DNA of 64,000 nucleotides from Mnemiopsis leidyi (GCA_000226015.1 JH152989.1:303495-367494), one strand, 5' to 3'. Positions 35,870-49,910 are shown, numbered from the stretch's first letter. The notes: generated from the letters alone by a model not told the origin. Translations and numbers: made by a program.

Positions 35870-38800
35870 ATGGCGGTCGGATCTACTTTCAAGTAAGAAA
35901 CCTGGAGTTAACTTAATTGTTTAGCATTGTTTTCTAATAACAGAATTAGTCAGCTAGGTAGAGGAGCGAGTCGAAAAAACACTTCAAAGTTCATAGATAA
36001 TTGAATGGATTGCTGTTTTGACAATTGTGCGAATGTGCTGCGATGCTAGATATTAACCATTTCCAATGTTTCTACGTTCAAAGTTGTTACTCATTTCGCA
36101 GTTTTATCATTATCAATCAATCAATCATTTTCCCTCATGGAAGTAGATCAGTGTCTCCGTTGACTAACGTAAAATCAAACTTACAGTAAGTATAAACCAA
36201 GAATATTTACTCGCAGCTACCTAAAAATGGTGGTCACACAAAAATGGGGAACGAGACACAAGATAGGACTAGCTGTAGTGGCTATGTTGGTAATCATAGC
36301 AACGGTTGTTGGGGTGGTTGCAACAAGGAACAGCGGAAGCCATACCCCTCTTCAAGGTAACATACTCACCTGAATTTTCTGTTAAATCTTGATATCGGGT
36401 ACGAGTTATAACGACTATGACCTGTTAGTTTTGGTGTGTAAAAGACAAATGAAAAATGGACAAATGAATAGTAGAGAAAAGTTTTTTACGATAAAACTGC
36501 AAACGAGGATTGCAATTTTATCTAAGAAACATACATATATGAATAGACAGTGTAGACTACAAAAAAGAAAATCGCTGTAATGAAACTTGAAAGACGTGTT
36601 TCAGAGAACTGCACGGGGTTACCGTTCACGTGGGACCCTCATCTAACGACAGAACTATCCGGCTCTGTAGCCCCCGGGGAAGAGTTAACTCTCGGTTGTC
36701 AAGGAGACGATACGTTTAATGTGGGGGACGACAAAGTTACGTGTATTGGCGGTACTGAGTACAAGTACGATGTTCAACCCAAATGTCAAGGTAGAATAAC
36801 ACAACACAGACTTTAGGAGCTTAGTTAAACAGAATCATAACTAATCATAATAATTAACTACCAAGTAAGCAAGTTGAAGTACAGATCAAATTTTATAAAA
36901 ATGGCATTTGGTATAAGCTATCTTACATATTCGGACAGCCGTCTTGCCCGCGACTGCTTAGACATGAAATTTAACACGTGTGTTTCAGATTTTGACGACG
37001 AAGCAAGTGAGTACAACCACAAGGAATATTTTTAAGCTATGACTCTGAACATCCTGAGCCTTAACTGAAAGGCAGTGCACCAGCAATGAAGTTTTTTCGA
37101 TAACCTCAAAATATATCGTCTAACTAAGAAATCAGAATCTTAAATAAATTGGCGAGTACACCAAAGACAATAGCGAAAATAATCAAACATAATGATCATT
37201 TAACAAAAAAAACATAGCACTTATGACTTAAATATGAATCCATAGAGAGCGTCAATCGAGTAAGAAAGGTATCAGTGTAGACTTTTACGTCTCATTCTCA
37301 GCTCGAGAGATCGACACATCCACATTCGTGGTAGAACTCTGTTAATTGGGTAGATTCTACCATGTGACCTTTACTCGCGATATGAATGAAGAAGAACCTG
37401 CTAGTCCAAACGATTTTAATTGGTCGAATAACAACACCATGTAAGAATGACGCGCTGTGATTGGACGCGCGCGGAGTGGCGGTGGCGCCAAAATACTTAA
37501 ATCTGATTGGTCCACGTTTGATGATGTAGTCGAGAGGGGATCTCCGATTGTACACTCGTCAATTACATGCGTACTGCGGTAGATCCGATGTTCTATCGAC
37601 GACTGATATTCTTTCGCACACTGCTCATTTTCAAACACTCGTTTTGTTTTTGTCCTCTCCTGCACTGCCAGCTCTGTCTCTGTTCTTATATAGTGTTCTG
37701 TTATGTCTTATACATGGCTGAGAGGCAGGAGGCCAACACACGAACATTCGAACAACTCAGACTGCCTGTTCATGATCATCTTTGTTCAGCCAAAGCCATG
37801 TTCCTGCCTCCCACCTTATTAACCTTTTTGTTTAACAGACTTTGTTGTTTTCACTTTGTTAATCAAAATTCAAAGGTAATTACTAATTTCAGTATATGTA
37901 CAAAATTTCATATTCTGTTTTTCTGGTAAAACTTCATCGCCCGTTGGGATCTGGTGTTCATCAAGTTATACGTTTATACGTCGTGTTAAAACAACATTAT
38001 ACATTTAGAATACAGATCTTAGGCCAAGGTTCATAATCATATGATATACCCGAGATACATTATATCAAAATTCAAATTGTACTTGAAATTGTAGTTGAAA
38101 TCAACGATAAATAAAATATTTACCCCCAGTTATTAGAGGCGAGCTAGACGGCAGGAAGTACCGACCGTTTACCCTGCCAAACAAGATACGAGTCACTCTT
38201 GTGTCGGATCCTGAGACCGAGCTTTCAGCTGTGAACTTGAGGATTCAAGCTGGCAGGTAACGTCAGTAATTCGGTTCAGATTTATTTCCTTTTCGCTTCC
38301 ATCTTTACATTTTATCTTTTTTCTCGTTGATAGCGAAAGCAAAGTGATGGCATGAATGTTACATAATCAAAATCTGTTACCTGTAAACGATAATACTTGC
38401 CTGAGCGTTTTTAAATCTTAAAGAGGACATTTAAACAATATTTTAATTAGAAACTCCTTGTCTGATGTGTACAAGTAGACTCAAGTCAGCTCACAGCTAA
38501 CAACAAATCGTCCCCTTGCAGCTGGGTAAACCCTAAAGAAATTCCAGGACTGATGCACTATTTGGAACATATGGTCTTTCTAGGATCTGCTCGATACCCA
38601 GGTAACTCACACTCTTCAGTTTTCTGCTCTGATCGTGTTTACCGAATACAATCTTGTATCAAGCTCTAGCCAGAGCTCTCAATAAACGTGACTTTGAGAC
38701 CAGTGCCGCACAGTTTATCTTCTAACTTGGTCAGGAGCTTCCGAGTATGTAAAATACATATCCGATAATGGGGGAAAACGTAATGGAGCAACAGGGCTCA

Positions 38801-39499
38801 CTTATACTTACTATTACTTCAAGGTAAAACAATCAAGTTTTTGCTATTATCTTTTGGATCTGAGCTTTTAAATTATCTGTTGTTTCTTTGGGAACAACCT
38901 CAAACAAAATTTTGAATATGTTCTCTTGTAGAATATGTTATCTTGTAAAAAATCAATTAATCTATATATCTTTGAGCTGGTTATGATTAACAGTGTCATA
39001 GAATTAGAATTAGAATTAGAATTAGAATTAGAATTAGAACGTCTTATTACAGCAATGGTAATGTCATAAGTGCTATATAATTTTAATTTTCTTTAATTGA
39101 TCTTATAAAAGCACTTGTACCAATTCAGATATTTAACCACGCAAAAACAAAGGCTGCAAAGATGCTATCTAGCTTTATCAGTAAGTATCAATTGTCATGT
39201 CATTAATTGTAACTTCTGTGGTTTACTAATCTTCGTCATTTCGATGTTCTGTTAGGTTTAGTCTTTAAAGTTGTGCATGAATATATACCTCCTTGATGCG
39301 TTATTAGAGCTGTGAAATCTAAAAGTAGGCAAGAAAAAAACACGAACACTCCTACAGGTAATCCCTTGTTAGCAGCAGACAAACTTACCTCCGCCGTTAA
39401 CGCTGTAAACAGCGAGTATGTCCGGAACTTCGGGAAGAACTCCAGAACTACCAGCCAGCTGATGTATCTCTCCGCCAGTCCTGATCACCCTTACAACGG
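35870..39499 (+). CDS. M16 metallopeptidase cassette 1: signal anchor, sushi-like domain, N-terminal catalytic domain (3' open)
   Basis: Nine in-phase exons: 35870-35892, 36217-36356, 36605-36790, 36989-37006, 38130-38256, 38522-38601, 38735-38823, 39129-39180, 39358-39499 (285 codons plus 2 nt). The short tail is followed by a hydrophobic helix at about residues 25-46 (type II signal anchor). A ~60-residue four-Cys module follows that resembles a sushi/CCP domain but lacks the usual Trp. The M16 N-terminal domain comes next, with the inverted zinc motif HYLEH and exactly 76 residues to the Glu of AVNSEY, the insulysin-type HxxEH(x76)E pattern. Catalytic residues are intact. The frame ends at a weak donor (GTTTGT) after HPYN, the point where insulin-degrading enzyme continues with a FGTGN-like segment. 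No stop codon and no later M16 exon were found before cassette 2. The first exon and the 18-nt exon 4 are the least certain. Confidence 0.75.
39001..39039. repeat. (GAATTA)n microsatellite
   Basis: Six perfect GAATTA units in cassette 1 intron 7. Not a telomeric motif. Confidence 0.95.
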
Positions 39500-39544
39500 G
39501 TTTGTTTTTGATATTTTTGTTGGTTTGTCTGTTTGTGCTGTATA

Positions 39545-40071
39545 ATTCCCGGCCTTATCTCACAGCGGTGCTATTTATTTTAAGCACCGCATCCCCCTAC
39601 GAAGAAGAATCAGAAGAATAAGAAGAATCAAAAGAAGCTGTATACTTTATGTAGTAAATCCTAATGGTATAAAAGGCTGGTAATGCTGTAATGTACCGAA
39701 ATAAATTAAAAATTAAGGCTCCTCAAGTTCAGTGGCTGAAGGAACCCTCTCCTTCAGGCTCCATCAAGTCTTTAAGCGCTTATTTGTAAATAGTCACGCT
39801 GCTCATCATAAGCCATAAAAAACTGAGAAATTGATCAAATTTTGTGTGTTTAGGCTTCTCATCGTTTCGTTACTAAGATATGGGTCTAACTCTAAGTCTA
39901 AGGCGATGCTGGTTGTGAAAATCCCGACCAAAAGCTGGGTATACAGCCATTATCATTGAAAAATAAATACACAAGATCTACTTCGCTTTTTTGCCTTCAG
40001 CAATAAAGCATGAGAGTTCGAGAATATTTTGTTTATATGGATGACTGGTTAAAAACCGTATTATTGTTTAC
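39545..40071. other. Cassette 1-2 spacer, proximal part
   Basis: No exon with M16 character and no RNA gene seen. It contains a short AAGAAGAATCAG-type repeat near 39600. Confidence 0.5.
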
Positions 40072-41489
40072 GTGGGACCATTTTTATGCGGAGGACGCTT
40101 CGGCGGAGAATGTTACGGCAGGTGACGCTATGGCGGAGCTTTTCAAAAGGGGTAGATACTACGGCGGAGCCACTAGATTTTAACAAGAATTGCGCCCGCT
40201 TAGTTAGGTCTCAGGCGGACGCTAGATTTCCATCTCTAAAATTCTAAAGAGGCTTCTTCGATTTGCCCTCTGCTAGTGCTAGAAGTAGAAGCATAGAATT
40301 TGGGCAGCAGATATGTTGTAAAAATAAATCCTGCCGCAAAGACTGCTGATGGAATACCATCGAAGCTACAGTAAAATATTTGCCGTGAAACTGAAACATT
40401 TTTATTGCAACTTGTCTGATGATAATGGCTGCCGTTGATTTATATTAGTTTTCGGTTTCGAAAACCTAAAGCCGGCCGTGAAATTTTAGCTATTCAAAAC
40501 AACAAATGTGGATAATTTTGACGGTGCAGTCAAATAGTTTGACTAGGTCTATTTTTTTGCTTAAATTTTGTCGGAAGATTCAGTGTCATTAGATTGCATG
40601 TTGCAGTGGCTGATACGCGGCTCTCGCATTACATCTAGTCAAATATAACTCATATTGATTATGAATGTGAAATCAGGTGCAGACGAGCGCGATTCATGAG
40701 GTATGCGATTCGTGAAGTAATAACGATAGCCGATTCAATCGGCCAATTGCGATGTGTTTATTAGGACAATGCTACACTGTTAGATTTGCGTGTCGTCATA
40801 TTGTGTCACATAATCTATTAATATTATCGTGATGTCGCAAACTTAAGAATGAAATAATTGGCCATTGTTGCACATAAACTTAAAACCATAGATGAGTCAG
40901 ATAAGCATTAGAATTGAATATAAAATAGACATAATACTTCGGAGTAATACTCTGATAGTGATACGTACGCCGCGCAACGGTGATAAACTTACAAATATAT
41001 ATTCAGCGTGGAATAACTTTGCGGAGGCAATTTGTCACGTCGACATGGTAACGGTGGCGCGCACTGCACTACGTGTTAAATTGCGGTGGGACACCGGACA
41101 CCGGACACTGGTGACCGCCATTTACCTACCTACCCACCTACCACCTCCAAAATCCGACCACTTTAAACCATCTACTTTACTTTTTTGCCTTCGGCAAAAA
41201 AATAATAGAGATGGAAAAAATCTTAAATTACAATATATAAGACGCTTCGTTCTTTGTAATTTCTTTTCTCCGTCACACTCAAAGGTTTAAAGTTGAGAAA
41301 CGGGCATAAGGACTCCATTGTATGTCCACTGCACGCGCAGCGTCCATCGCGATGTGAGTATCTGGCGGCTGATCTACCGTAGCTTCCAACCCCTTTCGGA
41401 AAGCTCCGCCGTTGTGACCTGCGCCGCAAAGTCCTCCGCCGTAGTGCCCCCGAGAAGCGTCCTCCGCCGCAGCGTCCTATAATACCCAC
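40072..41489. mobile_element. Foldback-type element with GGCGGAG-rich inverted ends
   Basis: The left arm (about 40072-40172) and the reverse complement of the right arm (about 41370-41489) share GTGGG, GCGGAGGACGCTTC, ATGGCGGAGCTTT/AACGGCGGAGCTTT and a GGGGT...CTACGG block in the same order. Both arms are built of degenerate ~18-bp GGCGGAG subrepeats. The interior has no transposase-like protein. An ORF at 40892-41290 shows no motif. This fits a non-autonomous DNA transposon of foldback or MITE type, about 1.4 kb. Exact ends and target-site duplication are not resolved. Confidence 0.65.
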
Positions 41490-44400
41490 TGTGATTCTAC
41501 GGGTACTGTGTGTGATTTGTGATAATAGAAATGTGTTCTTTGCGCTGGATGGCAGTGAAAATTTTCGCGATAAGGTTGTGGTAGTGCGGTGGATATTATT
41601 GGATGGATCATCATCATTCGCTGTCTCGTGATCCGATTTAATTTCATGTCCTAGCTAGATTTTATTCTACCTCACGACAAAACTTTGGAAGGGGTTCGCC
41701 GATTATAGCACCCGTTTTACTGTTACTGAAAACTGCAAGATAGCTTAGATAATAAAAGAGGCACTAATTTTTCCATTGAACGTTGCTGCAATGAAAATTG
41801 AAAAAATCAAATCGTGCGGCTATAAATCATGTGCCTTGATTCCACTGTTCTTCAAATTTTAAGAAAATGTCAGATTTTCAAATAGTTGAAATGTTGATTG
41901 AAAAGGGATTGGCTTTATATTACATATTGACATATTGTCGCTGTGGCATTATCGACTATATCTAAACGGCGGGTGGTTGCAAACAGGTTTTATTTTCAGC
42001 CTTAAAAGGGATGATTTTCAGATAAATCAGCGACATTTTAAGTGTCTCGGAGAACTGACTTACTGATCACTTTTATGCTGGCATAATGCGAGAGGTTGAC
42101 GACAATCGACAAAACTTAATTTCCAAGAAAATTATTGGATTAATTCCGCCAACACCATGCTCATAAAACAGCGGCATAATTCTAAGCAATTTCATCTACG
42201 CTTAATGTAACGGTATCTTGACGATATTCTAGTCTTTGTATGGGATTATCTATCTAAGCCGGTCGTGCTGCTCATGATTATCTCTCTAGAATAGACCTCA
42301 TACAGTATATTCGTATCATCAGGGTACAATATTTCTAGATCCCAATCGTGGCTATCAAGTTTAGACAACTCAAGTCTCATGTCTCCTAGTTAATCGGTTT
42401 TGTGCCCGGTTTTACTCTATCCAGCTCGCGTCAATCCTGCTCATGACGGCGAGGGTGCTGAGTGGCTGAACTACCATAAAGCAATTCTCACAAGTCTGTG
42501 CGGCCACAAGTAAGATTGTTGAGCGCATTAACTGCTCCTCTTCGATTGGTCAACTAGACCAAGCTGACGCTGAAATGTTTACGAGAACAATGGCGGGCTC
42601 GGATTTTGCTCAAATATGGAGTGGTTCCATTAGCGATCCTTTCAGACCACCCGCCACATTGTTACTTTCTCGATCAGAGGTTCCCGAGCACGGGTTAGTG
42701 GTATAACCCATAACGTGTGTGTCAGCGGTCACATTTCTCTTTTCTAGCGAAACTGTTTAACTTGTCGCATTTCTGCTTAGTAGGATACGGATACCAAGAA
42801 TAATATCATCCAATCACTCCGCATGACGTAAAAACGCTCATGGCCTCATGAATAAATGATTGTGAATGCGAGCACTGAACCATGAGGTTAAATGTTTATA
42901 GCTATTATTATGCATGAGTGAGTAACTCGAGTAACTTAAATACGTGTTTTACGAGTACAAAGAAGTGCTCTGATCGAAAAAGGATGAAATATTGGAATTG
43001 CTTTGCTTGACCGTAAGACCTCTTACCCGGTACCTCAAGGCTCAACTACTGCTCTCTTTCTCTCCTACGGCATGGATTATTATGATAAATCGCCTACGTG
43101 ACTATCCGTCATTATCACCCAATGACAGCTGGCTCGCTGGAATACAGCTGTTACCATATCTGCAAAGTTCTCGTTGAATGACAACGAGATAAGTTCGAAA
43201 AGTCAGCAACAGTCAATACTCTACCTTTTCTTCTTTCTACTCTCGTTTCACAACATCTGTCTCTATTGTTGGGATAACTGTGACTAACCACAACTATTGA
43301 TCAATCGCAACCTCACTCACTGTGCCAAGTCATTAAGGGACAACCATTATCTTCATTAAATGCATCTAATTATGTTATTTGGTGAGGAAGTTTACCATCC
43401 TAACTATGCTGAGCTGTCTCGAGCCCCACACTAATTATTCCTTATATGGTTGTAAGCTAGTTTGCAGTTTACTGACCATTATAGTCAAATATGAAACGGA
43501 CGTTGGAACACGCGGTCCCAATTGTTTGGGGTTAAGGAGGTTCTTTGTCTGACTAGGCCGGATTTGCAGTTTACACAATACCCTCTCCTTTGCTTTTGAT
43601 CGAGGCGCTCAGTTATGGTCATAAGCTGCCGCTACTTTTTGTTGTCCGGGCCGATCCGATGCTAGCTCTACCATTGTATAATGCTCAAATCATATGTGTG
43701 AGGGTACATTGTATCGCGTTTTCTGTGAGCTCGAACATTTGCTACACTTTTCGCAGTTTCGTCATGGCTTACAACTCGCTAAGTATCGAAAACTCTCTCT
43801 GTCTCCCTCTTTAGACCTTATATTACTATCAGAATGGTTTTATATGATGAATCTTTGAGGCTGCCAGCTGTAATATACGAGATTAACACTACCCTTCACA
43901 GCAGAGTGTATAGAAAGTAGAGGGTATATTGCTTACTCCGTGTAACTACATCATCTTGCCTTGCATTTGAGTTAAAATTGAAACATTAGAACATTTTTCT
44001 TACGAACCTGTTTGTGTTGTCTGAGTCACCTCTTCTGGCTGCTAGAATCAAATAACGTTCTGCTTGACGCCAAACATTGTACATACTTAAATACATTGTA
44101 CATACTTACATACATTGTACACACTTACATGCATTGTCGAATTCTCTAGATTTTCATAGTTGTATACAGACGTACTAGACATACACTGTATGTACATATT
44201 TACAGTACATACATCGAATTTGTACACAACCTGTGTATGTACAATGTGCCAGAACGCTACGTGAGCCATTTACACCCGACATCTCAGCTTTAGTTAGCCG
44301 CTATATTTCGTCTCAGTAAAGTGAGCTCATGTTCACTAACCACGTGTATTTACCTGAGTCAGTATTGCGCTTCTGAGAATTGTACTGTGTATTGTACTTC

Positions 44401-45192
44401 TGCTTTACTTTGATACAATAATTAAGCAACCAGCTGAGTATGCTTTAATCATTGCGAGAAGATACACATTATTACAATAGACATGATGCTGCAAATGCGA
44501 ACATGAGCATGTGTTTATCAACCTTGATTCAGTAGATTTTGTAAAGTGTGACATGTCGGATTTTGTGCAAGGTTTCTGTTGCCAGTAGATGTAGTTGGTT
44601 GAATTTACCGCCTATAGCCATATTGCTGTTTGACTTTGTAAAATTTTGCAAAAGTTTTGTTGAAACTTTTCCCCTTATTTTACCTGCTACTATTGCTTCA
44701 ATTTCATTCTGTTTCCCGCCGTATAAGAGCTAATTGGAATTTCTATTTGCCGATCCAATTCTTTGCGTTTTCCTTTAAACGGGCGGTTGAATTATATTTT
44801 ACCATTCCCATAGCTACGAAGTTGTCTTGTGTTTTGCTTCCGACCTCTGATAGAAAACCCGGATAGTTACCGGACAAGCAACTAAACCATCAACATTTAC
44901 ATTTCACAGGTAAGCGTTTTTATTACTTTCTGCTGATCATGAACTTTAATCAGTCGTAATATTTTGATAATAATTTTTTAAACACGGGAATGTGTTTGGA
45001 TCATTTAAGATTCAGAGTAATGATTTCAAAATAAGAGACATCCTTTCTATTCTTACGCCTTCATTGTTCATCATTAGTAATCTAACGATAATTTACAAAT
45101 TCGTCTCTGGTTTTATTCAAAGTCTCTGGTATTCAAACAGGATGAAGTTCTAGCTAACATTTGACGAAATCCTCAGTTTTTCCCCCGAACTC
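41490..45192. other. Cassette 1-2 spacer, distal part
   Basis: Mostly featureless AT-rich DNA. At 44080-44250 there are three ~21-bp copies of a TACATTGTACATACTTA motif, followed by an inverted copy near 44222-44245 that could form a hairpin. Scanning for the M16 continuation (a GTGN-like motif after an acceptor) found nothing, though a short exon could be missed. Confidence 0.5.
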
Positions 45193-47146
45193 ATGAGGTC
45201 GGAACCGTATGAGGTTGACCTCGAGGTACTGTACTTAAGAATTAATTTTAAATTTTTTTAGAATATGATCGATAGATCTTAGTGGATATATCTCGTTTGC
45301 TAATTTTCTGCAATTGTCAGTTACTTTTTATGTTACTAAATCCTAATTTATTATTTACTGCTTACTAACTTACAGACCCATTTCTTATTCCAAACCAATT
45401 ATCCTGTATCCTAACTAATTATCCTGTATCCTAACCAATTATCCTGTATCCTAACTAATTATCCTGTATCCTAACTAATTATCCTGTATCCTAACTATAA
45501 ACAAACGTTTACCCAGTCATTGCAGGATGTCGGGGTGGCGTATTGTGGGCTGGATGAGGATGTGTCAGCGAAGCCCCCCCTTCAGACCAGACTTCTCTTC
45601 CAATTTTACAGGGTGAGAATTCTTCTCGAGACACTCTGTTTTAATTAAGTTTCTTCAGCTCCTTTTTATTGTCAATATGTGTCATACTTATAATGTAAAA
45701 CTTTCTGTCACACTCAGAGAATAAAGTAAATCCGTAGTAAGCTTCTAATCTAATTCCAGCAGAATGGATTGAAATGATCATTGATGATTTACCTTAACTG
45801 TTAATCCATTAACATTGGTAAGTAACATTAACAGAACTTTCTTTTTCAGTGGCGGACCGAGTTGCGGTGTAAACACTTCTACATTCCTTGCCTGGTGTTT
45901 GCTATTCTCCTTGTTATCGCCACTGTCACTGCAGTCGTTCTCCTTCAAGTTCTGGTGTGTAAATCATACGTCTCAATCATTTTTAGATTGTTGAGTGGTT
46001 GTTTTAGTGCCGACCTTCGGAACTTTGTCTTTCGAGATTGGAAAGCTTGGTGTACTGTTAGTGTAGAATGGTGGTAACTTTTATAACACGCATCGTAATT
46101 TGAGTTTATGTAATTTTAGAACAAAGAATCACACAGAATCATTAAGTCCGAGATGGATTTGAGGAAATACAGAGCTGTGACTTTAAAATCAAATGGTTTG
46201 AGAGTAGCACTCATCAGCGATGTAAATGGCACAGAATCGGGTAAAAAATCTATTTTCAATCTACGTAAACGAATTGTAATCTTGCTGTTAATTTTAATAA
46301 TTTTACCCTCATTAAATGTCCATTTCCGTATTATTTCCAGTAGTGTTCGAGCCGTTAACACTGCTATACCGGAACCAAATTAAAAGCCATAACGGAAACT
46401 TCCGCAGCATGTGCCGCAGCGGTGTCAGTCGGCAGTTTTGCCGAACCAGCAGACTTACAAGGACTAGCCCACTTTCTAGAACACATGCTCTTTATGGGCT
46501 CTATCGCTTATCCCGATGAAAACTTCTTCGAGTATCTTGTACAGACTCAAGGAAATGGATACACCAACGCCTACACTTCTGACGAGATAACGGATTTTTA
46601 TTTCTCCACCAGATCCAGATTCAAGTTTATCATGAAAGTTTTTGCTCAGTTCTTCTCCAACCCACTTTTAGCTCCTAACGCCATAAGGAGGTTTGTTGGC
46701 TGAGTGTTTTTTCTGGGTTATCGGATTGTTTAATTAATAATTGCCCGACAACTTCAATTAAGTCATGTCAATGATTTATGATTAAGTTTAAAAGTATGAC
46801 TATACTTAATTTCTAATAACTCGAATTGGGTCCAACTAGTTATAGAGACTACGTTAGCAAAAATATGTAGGATCCTTTCTTAGCTCCTTGGACAGATTTT
46901 TTGTAACGTATTGTTTTTTATTTGCAAGATCTTCCAAGGGAATTTTGGGATCTCTGATCATTTCAGAACATTTGGCTAAACCATAAAAGCTCAATATTAA
47001 GATATTTGCCTCCATAAAATAGCTCAAATTATCGACAGGGAAGTTTCTGCAGTAAATAGTGAATGGCAGTTGGACCTAAACTCTGATGCGTGGACTTCAT
47101 GGGATCTCATGAGAGAGTTGTCAAATCCTAAACATCCGTTTCACAC
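45193..47146 (+). CDS. M16 metallopeptidase cassette 2: signal anchor plus N-terminal catalytic domain (3' open)
   Basis: Six in-phase exons: 45193-45225, 45526-45612, 45850-45954, 46120-46240, 46387-46690, 47039-47146 (252 codons plus 2 nt). An N-terminal cytosolic part of about 50 residues precedes a hydrophobic helix (about 51-75, with VFAILLVIATVTAVVLL). The M16 N-terminal domain has HFLEHMLFMG, a 76-residue spacing and the Glu of AVNSEW, plus the conserved NAYTS and FAQFFSNPLL segments. It is the closest of the three to insulysin/nardilysin. The frame ends after NPKHPFH at a strong donor (GTAAGA) in phase 2, with no later M16 exon seen for 7.3 kb. The exon 5 acceptor (TTAAAAG at 46386) is pyrimidine-poor but is the only one that keeps the frame. 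The first exon is short and tentative. No sushi-like module is seen. Confidence 0.75.
45393..45497. repeat. 20-bp minisatellite, 5 copies
   Basis: Five near-perfect copies of CTAACTAATTATCCTGTATC, pyrimidine-rich, end 28 bases before the acceptor of cassette 2 exon 2. Confidence 0.95.
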
Positions 47147-49910
47147 GTAAGATCTATATTTAAATCATAACGCATCAAGGTAAAATGCTGAAACTAATGC
47201 TTCGTGCTATCACTCTAGGTTAAAATAACCCATTTTATGTTTTTTGAAACATTTTCTTTCCTTTGTTGCTGGTGAACAAAATATGTTGTAACTTCTTCTA
47301 TTCAATATCCCCTGTCAGACTGGACAGATATTCGTTCTCAGTCCCACTAACTACTGTTCGTATAAAACTTGTGAATTTGCTTTTCTCGTATCTTACTTAC
47401 TACGTTACTTCGTCGAGATTCGTAGCGCTGCTAGTGGGCCTCGCATTTTCTGACCACCCATGATTGTGTATCTAGCAACCGGGGGCGTGTCAGGTATTGT
47501 GAACAAATAGTTGGTTAACTGGATTTTGAACTGTTCCGAATCTGCTACACGGGTTAAGTGGGCTATCAAAACTTTAGTCGCTGAAATATCTGTCTTAAAT
47601 TGAACACTAATTTTGATCCAACTGCTACAATTACACTTCAAAACTGGAACATAAATTGAGCTTAATCTCCATTGAGTGTGTAGTCTACTTGTAGTCGCCC
47701 ATGAAAAATTAAATACAGACTAATTTTACGTGATACTGATAGTTGATAAGTTAATGAAATTCCAAACAGCCTTACTGTTTGTGTTTTGATGACTCATCAA
47801 ATTAAACAGCGAAATTCAGTATCTAGGCGGAGTTAAGACCGCGTCTATTACTATCTTAGTTGCAACCCATCGATTTTACTTGCTGCACTCAATAAAGTTG
47901 TTGTATTTGTAGTGTTGAAAAAGATGAGATGCGCTATATATATGCCTGTCAAAATGGTGCTACAGTTTTATTCATGTTTGACATGAAAAATTTGCTCGAT
48001 GATTCGCATAATGTTGACGAATGTCATTTTGCAAATTTTATTTAGTTATCCACTGAAGTCGGTAATTAGAAAATCTTATTGTGCTTTTTCATAATCAAGT
48101 TATTGAAAAGTGGCATCTCATTAACACGTTACATGGGACATATTTTGTGTGTAGGCCAAGTATGTCTAATATGTATTTATTCAATTACGAAAAAATCATT
48201 ATTTTCTATCTATGAAGATACTATAAAACTGTAACTAGGACGAAGTTTCGACTTGAACTTTCCTTGTCACTTTGAACTTAACGCTACCTTAGGAAGTTTG
48301 TGATTGCACCAGCTAGTACTTTTTGTAATACTATAAATTTAAACTCTTATATATAAGTTTAAACTCTTTGTTAAGCTTCAAATTTCCACGTTTGTAACGT
48401 TCGTGGTATTACGTCGCTCTGTCACTATCATATGAAATGTTTGTTTAATGTGGGCGGGATAGTGAACCACAGCTTCTTTGTTTTTTCATAAATTTTGCAA
48501 ACAGTGCCAATTTGCCAAATAATAATGCTACATTCAAACATTTTAATTTCTTGCTTATTTACGGTGGAGCACTTTTACTTTGTTTGTTATCACCTTAGAA
48601 AATTCAGTCTTTGACGATTGACAGCTGCCTAGGTCACGATCATTGCTCCTATATTCGTGCTTTTTAAGAGAAGTAAAACTAATTCGACAAAGTTACTGGC
48701 TGATATATTGTTGTTTAGTTGTTACATTGATGGTTTTTTTTTCATGAATCACATACACTACCCACCACGCATTCCTATTTTGTTCCACCACATTTTTTCC
48801 TAGAAATCCCAGGCCAGGCTTGCTGAAAAGAGTAGGGCATTAAGGGCTCAATTATCACATACTTAGGGATTATTACGTACATAGAGGTTGAAATATAACT
48901 ACAATCTAATAATCTATCCTTGATATCTGAATCCTCTATTTTTCTCTCCCATTTAACGTTGTGACGTAGGTTAAATCTTAATAGATTAAGATATACATGC
49001 TTATCAGTTAGTTAATTTGTAAATAGCTCGTGCATGGTATGCGTCACTTCTTCCCGCTTGTGGGGAGGGGCTATATCACAGATTGGGTCGTACTCAGATA
49101 TTCCTGGCTCAATTCTCATGATAATGATATTAAACATATGACATAGCAATTTGGTGTAGTTGTCATGGCTTTATGGTCTATAGACTCATAGGGGATTCAA
49201 TGGTATTTGATTGCACGAAACTTGCTGTTAAAATTGTGGCCAATTTCCATCATAAACCAGAATTGTAAATTGTTTCATCTTGGCCCAGATTTAATGATTA
49301 CAGCTTACGTCGATGTACAATATGCTGCAAGTGCATTGCCGGTGTTGTCAATGCTAGAAGACTGTTAAACTGTTAAAGGTTTATTGTTTATATCAAACTA
49401 GAGCCACAAGTGTCCATGTTCCAAAAGAACAGAGCTTTTAGTGGACTCAAGCTTTCACAATCGTGTCCAAACGATCCCCTACTTCACCATCTTCAAATTT
49501 TATACAACTATAGCAACTTTTATTTAATCTCTCCTTTGAAGCTATATTTGCAACTATTATTCAAGATTGAATTTCGAAAAAAATGTCCCTATTTAAGTAT
49601 GTACTCTGACACTACGTATTAAGAATACTGTTTATTGACTAATGGTCAATGGTGATGGATAGACGAATTGAAGTTTCAATTCTTGCAATTTTACGATAAA
49701 CTGTTTGGCAATAAAACCTATCTTTTAAAGATTAAATAACTTGAGCTATAATGCGTCCAGCTCTCATCGAAATGATCAACCTGTCAAGTGAGGATGGACA
49801 ACAAATAAAGCTCATATTTTTCGTTCAACAAAACTACATCTTGCTTATAATGCAGCTTTCTTATGCTCCTTTTATATTTCTTACTATGGTAGCATGATCG
49901 AGGTTATTAA
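47147..49910. other. Cassette 2-3 spacer, proximal part
   Basis: AT-rich DNA with no supported gene. Short ORFs (47263-47463, 47405-47641, 49410-49622) have no recognisable motif. No M16 C-terminal exon was seen. Confidence 0.5.

Noticed and set aside
39001-39039. TTAGAA-type hexamer run as an internal telomere repeat
   Set aside because: The unit is GAATTA, not TTAGGG, and it is only six copies inside an intron.
40892-41290. 132-codon ORF between M16 cassettes
   Set aside because: No domain, no splice context, and it lies inside the foldback element core and right arm.
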